DNA of 64,000 bases from Trileptium ribeirensis (taxonomy: Eukaryota > Nematoda > Enoplea > Enoplida > Thoracostomopsidae). This document shows positions 22,026 to 34,130 of the stretch, one piece after another (positions within the stretch are counted from its first letter, which is position 1; every line of letters begins with the position of its first letter). The notes under the pieces were generated by a model. It saw nothing but the letters and a program-made list of their open reading frames with translations. It did no database searches and was not told the origin of the DNA. Position numbers and translations under genes: made by a program. The stretch covers positions 1-64,000 of the forward strand of contig JASANE010017555.1 in assembly GCA_030248225.1 (NCBI GenBank). Direction: 5' to 3'.

Positions 22026-25000
22026 TTCCAAAGGTTTTAGGTTGGTATATACATCAAACGCAGCCTGTTACAGGTGATTATCCAAAATAACTACAAATGA
22101 AACCACGGTCGTTTCGTTTCACGCTGGCATGTGAGATACTAGTTATAATTAGCGTTAACTGTAACAAAGATAACTACATATTGCTAACCAATTATTAAAT
22201 AAACCCGAACATTTACAATAACGTTATTATAACATCACCGTTAATGATATTGGTATACACAGGTTCAGAGAAATTCCCTTCAAACTGGTATTCAACACGT
22301 GATTTCCATGCCCTGGAGCCAAATTTAATAGACTACATACACATAAAAATAAGATTTGATCATTTGTGGTACATAGTGAGTGCGCCTGTTATCATTTTGC
22401 ACAACTAATACTGTTGCAAAATTACTACGATCTTTTTATCTCCAAATCAGTAGCAGCACCATAAGCAAATTTGAGATACGTGCCGTTTTAATCATTCTGT
22501 ATTAAATGATTTCAGGCTTAAAAGTATTTTGATTGATACAAGTATTGATTAATTTCGTTCTAAAGAGATTTTCTTCTGTGCAGAATCTACTTCAAGATGT
22601 TCACCCGAGCAGTTATTGTTTAAAATTGAAAACTACTAAATTTGAGATGCCGAACCCAATCACTTGGAGTTTATTCAATTTAAACTAATAGAGCTAAATC
22701 GTGCCTACGTCGGAATTTTGATAAAATTAATGTGGCGTAAGCAACGCCTACTCAAATCTGGCTCATGTTGCTTTTCTGCATGTGGGTTGCGGTTTAATTT
22801 TCACATTATAAACTAAGATGAAGTCATACATCGAACTTAGCATTCGAGCATTTTATTACTATCATTACCAAACTCAACTGAAGACAGAAATTCTTACCCT
22901 GAACTCGTTTCGAGTGCGTAATTTATGCTTAGATATCTCGTAATTTAAAACTACTATTTCACACAAAATCTACTTGTATCATTTTTAATTTGGTTACGGT
23001 TAAACTTATTTTGATACGCGCGGGACTGGAACCAATAATGGTTAAAATATTTCCATGGAACTGTAGCACAAGATAAATGGTGACTCGAATTTTGTACCAA
23101 ACAATGACCGAATACTACAATGGTACAGCCGAAAATAACTGCAATCCCAGTCAATCGAAATTTCTTCCGAATTGCAATCGATAAAAATCGGACTTAATCG
23201 CAATTTGTAAATTTGAAATTTATTTAAATGCGCTAAAATAGAAATTTATCAAAATTTCGTTTAATCGATAGAAATTTTGTTCGTTTATTTTGCATTTGTC
23301 CCTTGCAGTCGTAACCAGAGAAGCCATTAATTTACAGACAGACTTTATCACATATTTCATAAAACCAAAAAGTTTCGCTCGAAGACATGCGCCACGCCGC
23401 ACATGCATAGCAGATACAATAGTTCAGTTCATAACAAAATACACTCAAAACGACGTTTTTGACTCACCTCGGCAATTATTATTTAAAAATAACATACAGC
23501 TACGATTATTCAGATTTGTTTAATACACCTAACAAAATTTAATTATAAGAAAATAACGACTTTAATGAGAATAATATTTATAAATATACTTTACACAATA
23601 CAGAAAATAAAATTTAACGATAACAAACAATTCGATATTTGCTAATAATAAATTTTTAAAATAAGTACCACCAGATGTCGTAGATGTCGCCGAATTGAAG
23701 GAGTATGACGTGAACACAGCGCATTAAACTGCAGCGAAAATTGAAAATGGCATAGGGACAAAATGAAGATATTTAAAAACGTGGAAATTGATCTTTTTTT
23801 GAATATTCCTCAACTTGCAGTACTCGTGACAATGACAAGTGCTTGCTCGCAACTTGTTCGGGGTAAAATAAAATTTTATTTTGACATTTAGTGGTTTGTT
23901 TTATTCGCTCAATCGTAAGACGACAGTAAATTGTGGCATGGTAAGTACTGTATCATTGCAAGAACTTCCATTTTAGATTTGAAAAACAGCTTAATTACTA
24001 GTAAAGCTCGCTTACGAGCCAGAATGTGAGTGGTGAGAACAATCCCCCAAGTCTGTTGTAGAAAGCACTCACAAACAAAGCCTACACACAGTACGCAGAT
24101 GCAGAATTATATAAACCGTGAGTGATGAGTCATAGTTACACCCACCTCTTTTGATAGCCAACGTATGCAGTAGACAAAACATCATACAGCGAGTACAAAA
24201 GCAATGAACTAACAATTTAATAATTCAATAAAACCCTAAATTGACAGTGAAAAGAACGTTAAAGAATTCAAACCGACACTTGAGAAAAATCCCATTTTTC
24301 ATATAAAAGTATGAAGCACAAGTGTGAAAAATATTTGCCACACAATATTTTTGACACTCGCCATGAGCTTGTTGGCCCAGAAAACCCCATATAAGACACT
24401 AAAAGCAACAAAAAACACACATTTAGGTGCATTTCCCACGACTTTTCACCAAATATGAAATTTGGCGCCAACTATAAGCCTATAGACTCCAAATTGGGAA
24501 GTAGTTGAAAAACTTGTTATAATATCATTGGAAAGCCCTGGTAAATCTACATGGAATAGGCCTATTAGTTTGCGGATACCTGGTTTACTTATTGAGAAAA
24601 GTCGTAAAAACTGGAGGGGTGCCCGAAAAATGGGCCAAAATGACGTCATTTTACCCCATAACTTTTCCCACGGGAAAAATTCAAAAATCAGGCTTCATCA
24701 CTACACCTAAATCGATCGTTGCGGTTCGAATGAGCTATCTTGCATCAAAATCCGCCCAACCGTTATCGAGATCCAGGTGCGACAGACACACACAGACAGC
24801 ACCTCCTCAACCCCCCTCCAGACCCAAAATTGAAAATTCTCGTTCCAGAGAGCTCATTCCACCCGAATTCAAATAATCACTGTTTCGAATACATCCAAAT
24901 TAAAATTTCAGGAACTATAATTTTTTACTAATTCAAGCCACATAACGTTATGCTAAACACTGCAAATGTGTATAAATTTTTAGAGCCGAATTTCAGCCAA

Positions 25001-25322
25001 TAAACACTATAATTACATCGAAATACATCGGTCCCTAGTAATTCATCACCAGTAAATTTTTTGTAATTTTATTTTAAAACTGCCAGTTTGTGCTATTCCG
25101 TTTTAGCCTGTAAAACCCACATTATAAAAAACAACGTACGGCTCCAGAAGAGTAATTGACGTAATGTACCAGCTCGATGTTGCAGCAAGCTTGATATTCA
25201 CTCGATCTAAATATTTCTGGCGAGTACTGTATACTAAAAGTAAGAGTCGATGATGTTTTGCTGATAGTTATGCAACTTATGCGTGCTAAGCCTATGGAGA
25301 TTCCGCGGTTCGTTCTGCGCTG
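22026..25322. other. no recognised gene; possible unclassified repeat at about 24240-24820
   Basis: Mostly AT-rich with no conserved frame. The segment 24240-24820 ends in a GACAGACACACACAGACA tract and has the compositional look of a dispersed noncoding repeat, but no second copy is present in the window. Confidence 0.35.
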
Positions 25323-25590
25323 CCACCCCTTTAATTTATGGTAGCAATTTGTTCCCTTGTATTTCGAGATGCTGGGATTTGTCCCATTTTCGATTGCGAG
25401 GGAACACTGCACCACCTCTACGAAATTGAGGTGATATGTATTGTCCCCTCCACAAAATGTAGGGGGGACAAATTGCCCCTCGAAATGCAGAGGCACAATT
25501 TCCCCCATGAAATACAGTGGGAAAGATCAACTTTCCCGCCATGATATACACGGGAAAGCGCGAATTGTTCCGCGACATCCATACAGGCTT
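25323..25590. repeat. tandem array of about eight ~31-bp hairpin units
   Basis: Successive units are each a short inverted repeat with different stem bases but a similar AT-rich loop (GAAATRYA-like). Clear stems: CACCTC/GAGGTG (25413-25433), TTGTCCCC/GGGGACAA (25441-25471), AATTG..CCTC/GAGG..CAATT (25471-25500), TTTCCC/GGGAAA (25499-25524), CTTTCCCG/CGGGAAAG (25531-25558). Units to the left (about 25323-25405) are weaker. Pairing is kept while the stem sequence changes. The stretch is 3' of the STT3A stop on the opposite strand. Confidence 0.7.
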
Positions 25591-25859
25591 GACGCGCATA
25601 AGCTGAAGTGTCATACTTTCACATCGTCGACTCCTGCTAAAAGTAATAGTTTCCCGGAAAGTTTAATTAATTGTCTCTTTGGACAACATTGGAAGCAAGG
25701 TCGGATGTCGCTGAAAATTTTTTGTCCTTTATTCAGAAATGTTCGCCGTCAGTAGGACCACGTCACCCATTACTAGTAAAAGTAATAAATAGAAAAAAAT
25801 TGAGTGGAGCAATAGGCAAACTATTTTATATCTTATTTGTGTAATTAAACTAAATATTT

Positions 25860-26450
25860 AATTAATTTAAATAATAAGTATCGCGTTTCTGACAAATGAT
25901 GTCAAACGCACGATACAAAAAGGTAGCTAGTTAAAAATTAGCCAATTAATTAACTAATTAGGACGCATAAAATATAGAGCTTTAAAAGTCACATTTCACG
26001 ATCAGCGACACATCGATAATCCTTGAGGTAAAAAATCAGCAATTTTGGGGCGATTTTAAAATTTGCATAAAATTAACAATTTAGCTAATTAATAATAACT
26101 GATTAGCATAATACGACCAAATTTTTTACAGCTTCTCAGAAATGTCATATTCGTGATCAGCGGCATAGAAACCCTGTGTGCAAATTTTTTATTTCTGAGC
26201 ACTTTAAAAAATTTCAAAAAATTAGCAATTAATAATTAATTAGTAATGTACTAATTAATTAGCATGTTTTTAACATCCTCGAACAGTAATAAACACACCA
26301 AAATAATAGGGTTACACTAATTATTCATTAAAAATAAACAATTTGTTTGAAAATGCTAAAAATATGCTAACACGCTTAACTAATTAGTTAATTACTAATT
26401 AACTAAAACAAAATTTGACAAAAAATATTATATCTCTTGCACCTAAAGGA
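25860..26450. repeat. AT-rich tract with recurring TTAATTAGTTAATTA-like words
   Basis: Low-complexity sequence with repeated ATTAATTAACTAATTAG variants at about 25855-25965, 26080-26105, 26215-26265 and 26375-26405. Longer degenerate repeats around 'AGCAATTTTGGGG' and 'TTTCTGAG' may be present. It lies just downstream of STT3A. No function seen. Confidence 0.5.
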
Positions 26451-26597
26451 TATTAGGCCTTTCAAACAAAAAATTTTCAAAGTCGGCCCAGTAATTATTG
26501 AGGAGTTCGCCTGGTGGATGGAGAGACGTTGCTGATTTTGCCCCTCTGACGAAAATAAAAACGCTTCGCTCGGCTCAATAAAATATATAATTATCTA

Positions 26598-26746
26598 TTA
26601 TTTTGTCCCTCGATTTTCCAATGGCTTAACTCTGTATATCCTAACCAGCCAGTGCTCACTCGTATAAGCTTCTTCGAGCACATCTAGTTCAAAGTCTTTA
26701 TTTCCGATTTCAGCGTTCCGTACACGATCATATCCTGGTGGCTTTC
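26598..26746 (-). CDS. STT3A: STT3A terminal exon and stop
   Basis: 149 bases after acceptor TATTTCTAG. It encodes [37 protein letters not shown] and the tail [11 protein letters not shown], then TAA. The short tail marks it as the STT3A type rather than STT3B. Confidence 0.97.
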
Positions 26747-29124
26747 CTAGAAATAAAAATATCTGACCAAAAACAGTCAGCAACATTCATAATTTGTGTG
26801 ATCTAAGTAATGGTTTTATTCTAATACCTTGTAAATTCTTATAGTGTGCAGCAATAAATAAACGCTGGGCCCATCAAGTAAGTAGTTACAACCATATCGC
26901 GGACAATTTATTATTAGATTTTAGTAACTATTATAATTCCTTGAAGCTACGAATCATGCCGTCCGTACCGGACAGTCTAAACTATTGCATAAGCCTATTC
27001 CCGTTTTAAGAAAAAATTTCCAAGTCTGATAAAAGCGCTATTTATTTTAACGAAATTGCACGTAATAAAATATTTCTTCAACCAAGATAGGTTGTCCTGT
27101 TACCTAGTTACGCCACTAAGTGCACAAATTTCTTGCAACAAAGATCATAGCGCTGGAATGGATAGAGAGATTTCTATAATTTCTTTGCGAATTTTTCATT
27201 CTTGATACGGTTAAGAGTTTCCATATACCCACGAATACATTTATCTCTAATGTCTTTCCTTTCATCAGCAGTGAATAAACAGTTCCTATTTTAAGTCAGA
27301 ATTAGCATGATTATTTGTTTCTGTCATGTTCCTAACCAAATCTTCGCACTGCAGAATATCGTTTAGAACACACCTAATAGTCATAACATCATGAGAAAAC
27401 ATTTACTATATAGCAAGCAGGCAAGATTTTGAATTTGGTAGCAAATGTCGTGGTTATTGCTCCTGTATTCTTCCTAACTGTCTGTCTGTATTTGTTAATA
27501 TTGTTTATAATCCATGTACAGTACACGCCAGAAATAAGCACTGTTCCCTCGAGGTTAGTCCAAAATTCGTTCGATAAAGTAAAACTAGATTCGTTTTCAA
27601 AATTTTGCGCGATTTTTTTTCAAATTTATTTGAGATCTGTTCAAGAAATGTCTTTGAGAATAAATCTTGTTCGATTTCTGGTCGATGTTCGTTCGTTCGA
27701 AAGTTTACACTCATTTCTGGGCAATACTAAGTGTACCAATATATAGGATACATGCTACACCCAACATTGGTACTTTTATTCGCAACCACGAAATAAGATT
27801 CCAAAAGTATTGCGGTTGTCATCTGCATTTTTTGAAAAAAAAAACGACTTGGTGTATGGTTATAATCGACAAAGCGGTGTTCCTAACCATAACTGACCCA
27901 TCGTAGTATCTAGTACATAAATATTTGCTACTGCATTAGTGGATCTTTCCAAATTACAGGTGTTTTCGCCCTGGTCACCTTTATTATTATATTTTCCACA
28001 TTTGGCTGTCTTAGCATGACAAGTACTTCCTTTGAAATAAATTCTACGTCAAATTATTTGAAAACTTTCGTAATATTTTCCGTAAGAGGCAGCTTACTAT
28101 TATTGTTTTCATAAGAGCTAAATAAACAACACTACTAGCACACCAGAAAGTTGCTAATTCATAGAAAACAACTGCAACAACGACCAGTCTTCCTTTATGT
28201 TTAAGAGCATGTAAATTTGTTTGGGAAGTTAGATGAATGGCGCTGGCTCGATGTTTACAAACGACACTAAATATTTTATAAAAGTATACATACAGATTAA
28301 TTTCAGCAGTATGTCGCTCCCAAAATTGCTGCTAATTTCTTTTGCTTGCAAGTCCGTATAAAGTATTCGCTATAACGCCAATGTGGAAGTCAATTTTAAT
28401 ATTGAAGAAAATCAATTTAACTTAAAATTAATTTAGCAGGCAAAACAATTAATCAGTTGTGTCCATGAAAATGAGTATTGCATAAAATCCTTGTCAGCAG
28501 CCGCAGTTTGATTAAGACTTAGCGCTTAATTTATGGTGAGAACATTTTATCCCATAACAACTTGTTGCACTGAAATAAAACGCTGAACACACGCGTGAAA
28601 AAATAACTTTATGTAGATGCACGAGTGCGAATCGCTCATCATATACGAAGGTAAACATTTTCTCAGTAGCGAAACAAAATCGACTTGTGTTAAGAAGGTT
28701 CCCATAGCCACATAAAACAGCATTTCGGCTTTGTATGAAATTAATAATGTAAATCAAAAGATTTGGTAATACATAAAATACCATAGATGGCTTGAACAAA
28801 TGGCAGAAATAAAATTTATGATTAATCTTGTTTAGTGTTATACCGGCTACATCAAAGCAAATCCGCAATGCATTCACCTAATAAAATACTATCTTATAAT
28901 CTAACCAATACAGCAATGGAAAAAACGCACATTAACACTTCAAAAGCACATTTCGTTGTTCTTGGCGAGGATATTAATACTCAACGTATGAAGCAAAAGG
29001 AAATGTGATTAGCAACATACCAGTTCCCAATTAGGTAGGTATATCTTTAAGTTAACATGAGAAATTACTGCTGTCGACATAAATTTTAATATCAAAATTT
29101 TTTATTAATATGGAGAAAATGAAC

Positions 29125-29313
29125 CTTGCTCCGTGTAAACTTGGCCAAATCGATAAAAGCACATTTTGTACATTAGGCAGTTGAGTAGGGCTGGAGCGCC
29201 TTCACGGTCGATCCGAAACTCGCCTCCTGGCGTATAGTAGTGATATTCCTTTATGTGCTGACCGCGATCTGTTGAGCCACCGATTCGTACCATCCATAAA
29301 AACTTGTTAATAT
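29125..29313 (-). CDS. STT3A: STT3A exon: [14 protein letters not shown]...
   Basis: 189 bases; acceptor TTGTTTTAG, donor GTTCAT. It encodes [53 protein letters not shown] of the luminal domain. The exact 3' border (GAGCAAG/GTTCAT) is chosen because it keeps frame with the last exon. Confidence 0.96.
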
Positions 29314-29866
29314 CTAAAACAAAGAATACAATAAAAACAAACAACTTATTTTAAATAAAACAGTAAAAAAGAGAAAACACATTTCACTGTTTCATAACCA
29401 ATCTTAGTAAATTTTTTACTAATCATCCTTTCATTTCCATTGTTCAGATTGTTCAGCAGCCTTCAAATGTGCAAATAACCCATTTTGGCTTTTGCCACTA
29501 AATGGCATAAATTGAGCGTTTTTCTCGTTTTATAGAGCAAGCATTGCTATAATTTAAAATTTTTAAACTTCTTGTATTCAATTCAAATTGTCAAAATTCT
29601 TGTATTCAAAGAAATGGGCAGAAGCTGTGTTAACGATGCCAATTATATTAGGTGTTACATTTTCTAACTTTGGAGAAGACAGGAATCATGTAGAAACGTG
29701 ACGCGATTTGCATGCAGCGACCGCAATATACTACGTACTGAATTAAAACGAGCAAACCCATTGAAGAATAATTACCAGCCGCTGGCTCCGAACCAGTCCA
29801 ATAAAAAGTGCAGATTAATAATTCTTTCTATAATAATGATAATAACGTTCGCAATCGGTTTTTCCT

Positions 29867-30238
29867 AGAGTACATTAGGCAAGAGCATGACACTTCCCTG
29901 AACTCACATATAAACCCGCGTTTGATGATACGGGCGTTTTTGGCCTTAACCCCCCCCCCCCGGGTTTCTGGGGGGCAGCACGGACCCCACCCCCCAGTTT
30001 TTTTTGTGGGGCAGGGTGGTAGTTTGGACCCCCAATTTCTGGGGGGTCGATTATAAGCAGCTGCCTATAACCCCACCAGAAATTGGGGGTCCTACTTACC
30101 CCCCCCCCAAAAAAACTGAAGTTGTCCGAGCTACCCCATCAAAAAAACTAGAAGGGTCAGGCCGAAAACGAGCGTATCATCAAACACGGGTTAACATGTG
30201 AGTGCAGGGAAGTGTCATACTTTTCCCTAATGCACTCT
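29867..30238. mobile_element. long imperfect palindrome (foldback or MITE-like element), about 372 bp
   Basis: The outer arms are complementary over most of their length: AGAGTACATTAGG at 29867 pairs with CCTAATGCACTCT at 30226-30238, and ATGACACTTCCCTG pairs with CAGGGAAGTGTCAT. Inner arms with C and G runs and the AATTTCTGGGG/CCAGAAATT pair meet near 30052. It lies in an STT3A intron. No coding capacity. Transcribed, it would fold into a hairpin of about 180 bp. Confidence 0.8.
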
Positions 30239-31052
30239 TGGTTTTTCCAATGTCGCTTCCGGTTATTTATTTTAGACTGTGATTTTTATAAAATGTGTGC
30301 TAAATCGAAACACATAACATGATTCATTAATAATGTACTTATCTCTGAAAAAACCTTATGCTCCACGTTCAACTAGTCCAATAATTTTTTAGTTTTTATA
30401 TGCGTTCAATAACATAGTGGTTCTAGAACAAATAAATAAAAATTACAAGTACACACCAAAACAAAAATTAATTAAAGATAATAATAATATATATCAAAAT
30501 AGATGGGCGCATTGATGTGATGAAGCTAATATTCGAATACTAATTTACCCGGACTCGCAAAGTGAAGTCTTATCCCGAATTCGGCTGTGGGGCAATATTT
30601 AAAAAACACAATTATTGAAAGAGCGAGAGTAGTGAGCGAAATTGCCTCAAATAGCGCACAATTTTGTACAAAATATTCTTTTTTATCCGGTTGCTTGAAT
30701 ATTTCTTCAGGAGACTGATGGATTTTCACCAATTTTCAATTCCACGCGTAACAGAATGTAGCTGTGGATACTAGATGATTTGCAGGGACCGTTAGGTTTC
30801 TACAATTTTAAGGCTATATTTTCTACCTAAAGCCTGTTACTTTTTATGCTCCTACAGTTGAGTTTCTTAATATTTATGAATCTAAATCCTCTCCATTTTG
30901 ACATTTTAACTCTTCGTTTATGAATTCAAATCAATAGAATAAACGACTTAGCAAGGTCTCCAATCACATTTTCTTAGTGCCATCTTAGTGTTTTATATGT
31001 TAAGGAGCATCGTTTATTTGAATGGAACAGAAACACCCCAACTGTAAAAATT

Positions 31053-31129
31053 CAGGTGCTGGTGGAGTTCAACGTCCACATTCTGAACCGGTAACACGGG
31101 ACAGCGCGCTAGACCACTCGGCCACGTTT
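31053..31129 (-). repeat. tRNA-like sequence, probably a tRNA-derived SINE head or tRNA pseudogene
   Basis: On the minus strand an A-box-like GTGGCCGAGTGGTCTAG (about 31109-31125) and a B-box-like GTTGAACTCC (about 31063-31073) lie about 40 bases apart, the layout of a Leu/Ser-type tRNA promoter. The B box departs from GGTTCGANTCC and the arms pair poorly, so a functional tRNA is unlikely. Confidence 0.6.
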
Positions 31130-31843
31130 TAAACGTGTCCTGAATTATATTGTAGGTCATTTGAACCGTGGCGCTGGTTTCCCAAAGCAGTTTGAAGCGT
31201 TGCAGATATTTTAGCCCTAATAATTCCGAGGAGTCTTAATAATTTTGAGTGGGTATAAACAAACTAACGGCAATACGCTAGAGAAAGGCGGTAAAGAATA
31301 GAACAAACAAAACTAGTGGTAACATCCCGAAAAATCGTTACAACGCCACTACACTTGTGGAAAAACGATTTGGATCACCCTTTATGTCCTAGCTCATGCG
31401 TCTTCCTAGTTTGTTCAACCAATTAAAACGTCATAGAGATTGCTGCAGCTGTTGTTTAGTTTACTTAAAGGTTACGCAACAACAGAGGAACAATTAATGG
31501 TTGCTATAACCTAAACCCAGCGATTATAATTTTGTGTTTTCACTGCTTCAATGATTCCTTGCCCAAAAGTCGCAAAACCCACATAAAATCGGAGAGTTTT
31601 CGATCATGGCCATGTAGGGTCCCTTAACATTTTAAATTACAACTCTATCCAGAACCTTGAGCATGTATGCATTTGACAGTGTAATATTATATATACACAC
31701 TTATATGCATTATTTATATGCGCTAACATTACGTTTTCTGATTACACAACAAATACCTTATTTACTAAAATTGCACCTCACGTTCATCGCAGAAGAAAAT
31801 TTCTTAAGATCCAATATTTAAAAATTAAAGAGGCACAGTTTTC

Positions 31844-31856
31844 GGGGGGGGGGGGG
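31844..31856 (+). repeat. poly(G) tract, 13 G
   Basis: Thirteen consecutive G bases in an STT3A intron (a C run in the pre-mRNA). Confidence 0.9.
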
Positions 31857-31991
31857 TGTAGAGGTATCGTGGTAGCCAATAGTAGTAAGCGGGACAGCCC
31901 ATACACCTTATGGCTGAACCTCGGTAATAAAAATAAATATGAAAACGTATATATTATCATTTCGCATAAACATGACTCAATAAAAACTTAC

Positions 31992-32094
31992 CGTCGGAGG
32001 AATATCCAGTAAGACCTCCAAATACAACTAGTACATAATCGACATCCAGTTCACGCATAATTTCATAAGCCTTATCTTCAGGCGACGCCATTGC
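31992..32094 (-). CDS. STT3A: STT3A exon: [20 protein letters not shown]...
   Basis: 103 bases, phase 0 in and phase 1 out; acceptor TGATAG, donor GTAAGT. It encodes [34 protein letters not shown] in the soluble luminal domain. Confidence 0.97.
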
Positions 32095-32597
32095 CTATCA
32101 AATCACAATTATTATATCAATTCGTCGTGACTATAAAATGCTTGGAGATTATCAACATGATGATAAAATTCCTGATCAAAAATGATTAATTAACCGAATT
32201 TTCTCACCGTATGTCTTGTAAATAATGTTAGTTGACCCAGGATATATATACATTTATCTGAGAGGTTTTCGTAAATCAAGGAACAGTAATACGGAGCATA
32301 AAAATGTAAAAAAATAATTAGACATGTGAAATAGTAATTTTATTAACATTATTCCAGTATCAAAACATAGTATTTTGCGTAGTCATAGCTCGTTTCTCAA
32401 GCTGAAATTGAGACAGGCGAAGTCCTCACATTTTCATGTATGAAAATACGAGTGCCTCGGCAAAATTTTTGAACTCCCCTCCCCCGTAAAACACCCTACA
32501 AGTGGCAGAGCAACCTGACAAATTTTTGTTACAAATCTAACGGACGTGACGGTTCTGCACCACGTAGTTACAAACGCGGCGCTCGTACGACCCCAGC

Positions 32598-33515
32598 TAT
32601 TGTAACATCATGGGCGGATCTGCCAAAAAGTGCTCATTTTGGACCATCTCTCCCGATCAAACCAAAGAATCTACAGAGATTAGCAAGCCGCAGGAGCGCT
32701 TAGATTACGTGTTATTATCCCATCGGAATGGTTGCGCACGTCGCCTACGTGGTACTACATCTGATGTCCCTATGAAGGTTGGCTTCGTAACCTGCACACA
32801 GGCCAAGAAGACCATACCACTATTTTCTTTCCTCGATCTCCTGGAAGGTCCGAACGAATGATCGATCAGTTGTTTCGGCCAGTAGCCCACACTATGCTCC
32901 GACAATCTCTAGACGTTTAACGTCGAATCGTGACGGTTCGAACCGTACTTGAACAACTAACTGGCTGGAGGTCCTTTCTGGTCCTCATTGATGATGGCGG
33001 GGAGTTCCTATCCATGTGGCACGAGCGGTAACTATACATCAGAGGAATCGGCGAGCTATTGTAACTTTATGGGCGGATCTGCCACAAAGTGCTCATTTTG
33101 GACCATCTCTCCCGATCAAACCAAAGAAGCTACAGAGATTAGCAAGCCGCAGGAGCGCTTAGATTACGTGTTATGATCCCATCGGAATGGGTGCGCACGT
33201 CGCCTACGTGGTACTACATCTGATGTCCCTATGAAGGTTGGCTTCGTAACCTGCACACAGGCCAAGAAGACCATACCACTATTTTCTTTCCTCGATCTCC
33301 TGGAAGGTCCGAACGCATGATCGATCAGTTGTTTTGGCCAGTAACCCACACTATGCTCCGACAATCTCTAGACGTTTAACGTCGAATCGTGACGGTTCGA
33401 ATTGTACTTGAACAACTAATTGGCTGTAGGTCCTTTCTGGTCCTCATCGACGGTAGCGGGGAGTTCCTATCCATGTGGCACGAGCGGTAACTATACGTCA
33501 GAGGAATCGGCGAGC
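32598..33515. repeat. two tandem units of exactly 459 bp
   Basis: Unit 1 (32598-33056) and unit 2 (33057-33515) are nearly identical, sharing GGGCGGATCTGCC, the 'CCATCTCTCCCGATCAAACC' block and the end AGAGGAATCGGCGAG. Divergence is a few percent by eye, so the duplication is recent. Related, more decayed sequence continues to about 34130 and recurs at 55075-55720. A minus-strand frame with TSDVVPRRRRAQP is kept in both units, and a variant (TSKVIPCRRCAQP) in the distant copy. Confidence 0.85.
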
Positions 33516-34130
33516 CACGCTAAAGCTTGCGACCTCTTCAACCTTAATCCTTAATCAAGGTAGTTGACTGGGGCGACCATTTCAAAGCCCGTCGATAGAC
33601 ATCGCTACATAAGGCATCAACAACGCGGGAACACAGCTGATTTTCAATCACTATTTATTGATAAGGCATTCGGTTATATATTTAGATAAGCTACATCGTT
33701 GGGGTTGTCCAAATACAATTTCCGCAAAATTAATTTATTGCCACAGTGGCCACCACTAGGGTTCGGCAATTCCTAGACGTTTAACGTCGTATCGTTCCCG
33801 CTACAAAATTCAGTGAATGGTTCCACGAATCCTCGTCATTGTTGGATTTTTGCAGCTCTTGCACTCAATCTCCTAACATAAGTCGCACCCTTTAATGTGC
33901 CAACGAATCACTCTAAGACTTATGACCAATCCCAGCGTGAAGCCTGAACGCAGTTCGTCGACTAGGGCATCAATTTCAAACCCCCTTGACATATCATCAA
34001 TCAATACCCGGGCATCGATTTCAAACCCCTTTGATACTTGTCGCTATATATCATCAATCAACACACGGACGCAATGGGTTTTCATTAATCATTTATTGAC
34101 AAGCTAATCGGATAGACATTTTGTTACGAG
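33516..34130. repeat. degenerate continuation of the 459-bp repeat family
   Basis: Words such as CTAGACGTTTAACGTCG (about 33772-33788), 'ATTTCAAA.CCC.TTGA' and 'ATCATCAATCAACAC' recur here and at 55575-55710, showing a longer dispersed element of which the 459-bp unit is part. Confidence 0.55.

Noticed and set aside
25323..25590. CRISPR-like look of the regular ~31-bp units
   Set aside because: Units are contiguous with no spacers, stems vary, and the DNA is eukaryotic.
27505..27714. 69-codon hydrophilic minus-strand frame in the last STT3A intron
   Set aside because: No splice-consistent link to STT3A and no homology recognised.
31053..31129. A functional tRNA gene
   Set aside because: Acceptor and other arms pair poorly and the B box is degenerate; a SINE or pseudogene is more likely.
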